Assembly: GCA_012515365.1 (NCBI GenBank)
Contig: JAAYYM010000673.1
Location: 1 to 8,812 of the forward strand
DNA from: Clostridia bacterium
GTDB lineage: Bacteria > Bacillota_A > Clostridia > Lachnospirales > Lachnospiraceae
Length of the DNA: 8,812 nucleotides
Reading direction: 5' to 3'
The translations under genes and the position numbers were made by a program. Under the pieces are notes generated by a model. The model did no database searches. It was not told where the DNA came from and saw only the letters and a list, made by a program, of their open reading frames with translations. Positions 5,702-8,812 of the stretch are shown here, piece after piece (the stretch's first letter is position 1; every line of letters begins with the position of its first letter).

Positions 5702-6314
5702 CAGTCTCGGCACCTCCTTTGGCGCAAATAGCATTGAAATAAGTAAGTCCTGCATTCACTCCATTTACCATCGCATTACTTGTAACAGTTGCACCGCTAA
5801 GTGCATCAATTTCATAATCCTGTGAAGCACCACCTTTTGTCAGTGTAAACTGTTGTACTTTACGATCAGAAAACTGATTGATGAAATCAGGCTCTTTCGC
5901 TTTCATTCCAAGCCCTGCTGTTTCATTGATGGAAATAATCTCGATACCGTTTAGTACACCTTCCATATCAATCCCCATCATGAAATTAATGTCACCGCCA
6001 TAGCCTTCTTTTGATGTAACGCTCAAAACATAACCTATTTTCTGACCACTTTGATCACACGCCTCATATATTTCGTCAATAGACTCTTGATCAAATCCAG
6101 CCTGATCTAAGATACTCTGTGTTTCCTCTTTTACATCCTCTATAGAACGAAATGAATCAGCTTTTTGAAACACCGTTTTACATGCTTCCTGCTTTGTTTT
6201 TTCCTTTTGTACCGCAATCGGTTCTTTTGTCAGCGTATACACACCGCCCAATAATGCTCCGGAAATAATTGTAATGATCACTATAACCAGGGTATTTTTA
6301 ATCATAGATTTCAT
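5694..6314 (-). CDS. rnfG: RnfG, covalent FMN-carrying subunit of the Rnf complex
   Basis: RnfG is a membrane-anchored flavoprotein that carries electrons on the outer face of the membrane. I place the start at the ATG at 6314 (206 residues), because AAAGGGAGG (6324-6332) lies nine bases upstream and the start overlaps the rnfD stop as TAATG. An upstream in-frame ATG at 6341 would add nine residues (MLWKGRRNL) that are really the ribosome-binding-site region. One membrane helix spans about 6-27, followed by a helical linker and an FMN_bind domain at about 95-195. The flavinylation motif is DALSGAT (170-176), with Thr176 the expected FMN phosphoester site made by ApbE. ETAGLGMKAKEPDF is also typical of the family. 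The gene overlaps rnfE by 8 bases, and its last codons contain the rnfE ribosome binding site. Confidence 0.95.
   Translation of the reverse strand: MKSMIKNTLVIVIITIISGALLGGVYTLTKEPIAVQKEKTKQEACKTVFQKADSFRSIEDVKEETQSILDQAGFDQESIDEIYEACDQSGQKIGYVLSVTSKEGYGGDINFMMGIDMEGVLNGIEIISINETAGLGMKAKEPDFINQFSDRKVQQFTLTKGGASQDYEIDALSGATVTSNAMVNGVNAGLTYFNAICAKGGAETDE
5711..5720 (-). promoter_or_regulatory. rnfE ribosome binding site inside rnfG
   Basis: AAAGGAGGTG is a near-perfect Shine-Dalgarno sequence made of the last rnfG codons (Gly-Gly-Ala region). It lies nine bases before the ATG at 5701 and decides the rnfE start. It is the strongest such site in the operon. Confidence 0.8.
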
Positions 6315-7252
6315 TAAATTTCGCCTCCCTTTCCAAAGCATCTCGGAATCGTTATTTTTTCAATCAGCGGCACAAGCAGATTAGCTAGTATAATTGCATA
6401 AGAAACACCTTCTGCTGAAGCGCCAAATAAACGGAAGATTCCTGTGAAGATTCCAAGGACCATTCCATATAGATATTTTCCTGCTTTTGTGATTGGTGAA
6501 GTGGCATAATCCGTCGCCATAAAAAAAGCACCCAGCATAAGTCCACCACCGGCAAGATGTGCCGTTATGTAATCAAAATTCCATCCCTGTGATCCAAACA
6601 ATCCTAAAAAGACCGTAAAGCTAATCAAATAGGTGGCTGGAATTTTCAAATCAATAATGCCAAATAAGATCATGATACAGGCACCTGCTACAATTGCTAT
6701 AACAGATGTTTCTCCGATTGTGCCCGGTACCTTTCCTATGATCATATCCATCGTGTTTACAGCCACTCCGTATTTCAGATTACTAAGTGGTGTTGCTGTG
6801 GATACACCGTCAAATTGAAAATTTGTCATATAGCGAGTAAAAGAAATCAACAGAAAGCATCGAGCACCTAATGCAGGATTCATAAAATTCTGTCCAAGTC
6901 CGCCAAACAGCATTTTCACAACGAATATAGCAAAAAAACCGCCAACTGCCGGAATCCACCACGGTACATTTGAAGGAAGATTCAGAGCCAGAAGCAATCC
7001 TGTGACAATTGCGCTAAAATCACTGATTGACTGTTTTCTTTTTGTAATCAGGTTGAATACAAACTCTGTAAGAACACATGACGCAATACTGATTGCAATG
7101 ATAACTGCTGCTTTGGGTCCAAACTGATAAATTCCAAATCCGGTTGCCGGGAGCAATGCGAGGATTACTATAAACATAATAGAACTTGTCGTCTGCTTAC
7201 TTCTGATATGCGGCGAGGAAGATACATTCATCAGACTTTTATCATATTTCAA
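6314..7252 (-). CDS. rnfD: RnfD, membrane flavoprotein subunit of the Rnf complex
   Basis: RnfD (NqrB-related) is a polytopic membrane protein with about nine or ten helices that carries covalent FMN and is a candidate for the ion-translocating path. The reading frame is open from a GTG at 7261 (315 residues), but the purine-rich run there abuts the GTG directly. A TTG three codons later, at 7252, has AGAGG eight bases upstream and gives MKYDKSLMNVSSSPHIRSKQ (312 residues), which fits family N-termini. An ATG at 7231 lacks a ribosome binding site. In numbering from the GTG, DGVSTATPLS at 151-160 fits the D-x-x-S/T-x-A-T flavinylation pattern, with Thr157 the likely FMN site. GLGQNFMNPALGARCF (121-136) and GAFFMATDYATSPIT are conserved family segments. 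The stop overlaps the rnfG start by one base (TAATG). Confidence 0.94.
   Translation of the reverse strand: MKYDKSLMNVSSSPHIRSKQTTSSIMFIVILALLPATGFGIYQFGPKAAVIIAISIASCVLTEFVFNLITKRKQSISDFSAIVTGLLLALNLPSNVPWWIPAVGGFFAIFVVKMLFGGLGQNFMNPALGARCFLLISFTRYMTNFQFDGVSTATPLSNLKYGVAVNTMDMIIGKVPGTIGETSVIAIVAGACIMILFGIIDLKIPATYLISFTVFLGLFGSQGWNFDYITAHLAGGGLMLGAFFMATDYATSPITKAGKYLYGMVLGIFTGIFRLFGASAEGVSYAIILANLLVPLIEKITIPRCFGKGGEI
6324..6332 (-). promoter_or_regulatory. rnfG ribosome binding site inside rnfD
   Basis: AAAGGGAGG lies within the final rnfD codons (Lys-Gly-Gly region), nine bases before the ATG at 6314. It decides the rnfG start over the upstream in-frame ATG at 6341, which has no such site at proper spacing. 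Confidence 0.8.
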
Positions 7253-7257
7253 GACTT

Positions 7258-7264
7258 CCACCTC
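7258..7264 (-). promoter_or_regulatory. rnfD ribosome binding site favouring a TTG start
   Basis: GAGGTGG contains the GTG at 7261 itself, so a ribosome bound here cannot start at that GTG. It is well placed for the TTG at 7252: eight bases from GAGG and five from the end of the motif. Confidence 0.6.
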
Positions 7265-7267
7265 TTT

Positions 7268-8584
7268 CTACTTTTTTCGATCGGCAAGAATCATACGCCT
7301 CATGGATTTTATACTTTGTGTTAAATATCGCTTAGCCGGACATACATAGCTGCAACAGCCACACTCACAGCATTCCATTCCGCTGTACTTTAAAAATTTT
7401 TCTTTATCACCATGCTCAGCAAAATCTGCAAGTCTCGCAGGTAATATTCTCCCGGGACAAACGCCAACACACATTCCACAGTTGATACAGGTTGTAGGCT
7501 GCATACGCATGACATCATCCTCGAGCAGACAAAGAAGTGCAGAAGAAGTTTTAGTAACAGGCACATTCAGATCAAAGATTCCAAAGCCCATCATCGGTCC
7601 GCCGGATATAATTTTTTCAGGCATTTTAATAAATCCGCCTGCTTCATCAATCAGATCATTATAGTTTGTTCCAACCTTTACAAGGAAATTACGTGGATTT
7701 TTGATTGCATTCCCTGTTACAGTTACGATTCTATGGGTTAACGGTCTGCCTTCGATAACTGCATGATAAATAGCTACAATCGTATCTACATTATTAACGA
7801 TACAGCCTGCATCTGCAGGAAGCATCGACGAATTAATTGCTCTGTGCGTAGTGGCATAAATCAACTGACGCTCAGCGCCTTGCGGATATTTTGTTTTCAA
7901 TATCTTTACAGTGATCCTGCTTTCATCAAGTGTCAGTTCCTTAAGCTTTCTGATACAGTCCATCTTGTTATCTTCCACAGCAAGGATTCCCTTTGCATGC
8001 GGAAATAGGCATAATATGATCTTAAGTCCGGCAACAAGCTTTTCCGGCTCCTCAAGCATACGTCTGTAATCAGATGTCAGATATGGTTCGCACTCTGCAC
8101 AATTGGCAATGATATAATAGATTTTATCCGGATCTTTAGGGGAAAGTTTTACATGAGTAGGGAATCCGGCACCACCCATACCAACGATACCGGCTTCTCT
8201 GATGATTTCTATAACCTCTTCTCTTGTCATATCAACCATTTCTTTGTCATGAATCGGCGGGGCTTCTTCGTACAACCCATCATTTTCAATAATCACAGAC
8301 ATTGCATGGTCACCTGTTACAATACGTCTTGGCTCGATTGCCTTAACAATACCTGAAACAGACGCATGGATATTAGCAGATACAAAGCCTCCTGCTTCTG
8401 CTATTTTTTGTCCCATAAGGACACGCTGTCCGATTTCCACAATCGGTTTTGCAGGGGCTCCAATATGCTGTGACAACGGATAGATCAATTCATCCTTTGG
8501 CAGCACTTGCAAAATTGGTTTTTCTTTAGATAGTTTCTTGCCACTTTGTGGATGTATTCCACCTTTAAATGTTAAAGAAGCCAT
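7268..8584 (-). CDS. rnfC: RnfC, NADH/NAD+-reactive subunit of the Rnf complex
   Basis: RnfC is the peripheral subunit that exchanges electrons with NAD+/NADH at the cytosolic face. The 438 residues match the short clostridial form and lack the long Ala/Lys-rich C-terminal extension of proteobacterial RnfC. The N-terminal part (FKGGIHPQSGKKLS onward) is the RnfC barrel-sandwich domain. GIVGMGGAGFPTHVKL (132-147) and NCAECEPYLTSDYR (161-174) belong to the NADH/FMN-binding Complex1_51K-type domain, followed by an SLBB-like segment (about 285-320). Two ferredoxin motifs follow: Cys366, 369, 372, 376 and Cys405, 408, 411, 415. The ATG is preceded by AGAAAGGA with an unusually long 13-base spacing and no better in-frame start nearby. 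It is the first rnf gene in the operon, 21 bp after the stop of the preceding gene and 15 bp before the preferred rnfD start. Confidence 0.96.
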   Translation of the reverse strand: MASLTFKGGIHPQSGKKLSKEKPILQVLPKDELIYPLSQHIGAPAKPIVEIGQRVLMGQKIAEAGGFVSANIHASVSGIVKAIEPRRIVTGDHAMSVIIENDGLYEEAPPIHDKEMVDMTREEVIEIIREAGIVGMGGAGFPTHVKLSPKDPDKIYYIIANCAECEPYLTSDYRRMLEEPEKLVAGLKIILCLFPHAKGILAVEDNKMDCIRKLKELTLDESRITVKILKTKYPQGAERQLIYATTHRAINSSMLPADAGCIVNNVDTIVAIYHAVIEGRPLTHRIVTVTGNAIKNPRNFLVKVGTNYNDLIDEAGGFIKMPEKIISGGPMMGFGIFDLNVPVTKTSSALLCLLEDDVMRMQPTTCINCGMCVGVCPGRILPARLADFAEHGDKEKFLKYSGMECCECGCCSYVCPAKRYLTQSIKSMRRMILADRKK

Positions 8585-8605
8585 GTCATTTTCACAATCC
8601 TTTCT

Positions 8606-8812
8606 CTATGATTGATCATTTTCTTTATCTATCTCTTTTTGTTGATTTACTTCTTTTTCTTGATTGATCTCTTTTTCTTGATTTATGTATGTTTCCTGAT
8701 CGTTCTCTTTTTTCTTTCTTTTTGCAATTGATTTGATATGAGGATAAGCACTGATAATACGACTCTGTGGTAATTTATATGCGCCAACAATTGCTTCGAT
8801 TCTCTTACCGAA
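8606..8812 (-). CDS. Unrecognised gene upstream of rnfC, C-terminal part with repeat tail
   Basis: A minus-strand frame is open from the window edge to a TAG at 8606-8608, giving the last 68 residues of a protein. It reads FGKRIEAIVGAYKLPQSRII, then a segment ending SIAKRKKK, then a hydrophilic tail. The tail contains NQEKEI, NQEKEV and NQQKEI in tandem and ends DKENDQS. The first 30 residues look like the end of a folded domain, but I do not recognise the family. The tail is highly charged and probably disordered or helical. Only 21 bp separate it from rnfC, with the rnfC ribosome binding site in that gap and no visible terminator or promoter, so it is likely co-transcribed with the rnf genes. 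The rest of the gene lies outside the window. Confidence 0.7.
   Translation of the reverse strand, partial: FGKRIEAIVGAYKLPQSRIISAYPHIKSIAKRKKKENDQETYINQEKEINQEKEVNQQKEIDKENDQS
8630..8683 (-). repeat. Three tandem 18-bp units encoding NQ(E/Q)KE(I/V)
   Basis: Three consecutive 18-bp units encode NQEKEI, NQEKEV and NQQKEI, and a worn fourth unit (8615-8629, DKEND) follows. The units differ at only a few bases, which suggests recent in-frame slippage at the 3' end of the gene before rnfC. Confidence 0.85.

Noticed and set aside
8615..8683. Regularly spaced similar units near the right edge, considered as a CRISPR-like array.
   Set aside because: The 18-bp units are directly adjacent with no spacers and lie in frame inside a coding sequence, so they are a protein-level tandem repeat.

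Overview
The window looks like chromosomal DNA from a low-GC anaerobic Firmicute, most likely a clostridial gut bacterium of the Lachnospiraceae type. The reasons are the AT-rich sequence, the strong AGGAGG-type ribosome binding sites, the clostridial gene order rnfC-D-G-E-A-B, the multi-cluster RnfB, and the membrane-anchored GH25 and SleB-type hydrolases. The family-level assignment is inference; no marker gene is present.

Layout, left to right. Positions 1-231 hold the 3' end of a plus-strand gene whose product resembles an AP2 DNA-binding domain. A hairpin at 232-277 separates it from a convergent minus-strand gene for a membrane-anchored SleB-type cell-wall hydrolase (337-1134). That gene has a 186-bp upstream region with spaced GTTACA direct repeats and a candidate promoter. 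Next is a minus-strand gene for a membrane-anchored GH25 muramidase (1321-2520). Divergent from it is apbE (2603-3592, plus strand), a lipoprotein FMN transferase with its own promoter.

The right 60% of the window is the minus-strand rnf operon, transcribed rnfC (7268-8584), rnfD (6314-7252), rnfG (5694-6314), rnfE (4982-5701), rnfA (4410-4985), rnfB (3597-4394). It encodes the membrane ferredoxin:NAD+ oxidoreductase. The genes are tightly packed, with 1-, 8- and 4-base overlaps at D/G, G/E and E/A. Upstream of rnfC is the 3' end of an unrecognised gene (8606-8812) ending in a tandem charged hexapeptide repeat; it lies 21 bp from rnfC and probably shares its transcript. The operon promoter lies outside the window.

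How the genes work together: RnfB receives electrons from reduced ferredoxin through an array of iron-sulfur clusters. RnfA and RnfE hold a membrane iron-sulfur centre, RnfG and RnfD carry covalent FMN, and RnfC passes electrons to NAD+ while ions are exported. ApbE attaches FMN to threonines in RnfG (DALSGAT) and RnfD (DGVSTAT), which explains why apbE sits directly against the operon, tail to tail with rnfB. The two wall hydrolases appear to be separate neighbours.

Four starts are best placed downstream of the longest possible reading frame (apbE, rnfD, rnfG, rnfE), on ribosome-binding-site and overlap evidence. I see no clearly new biological system. The most interesting points are a cysteine-rich tail on RnfE, the repeats upstream of the SleB-type gene, the inverted repeat around the apbE start, and the repeat-tailed gene ahead of rnfC.
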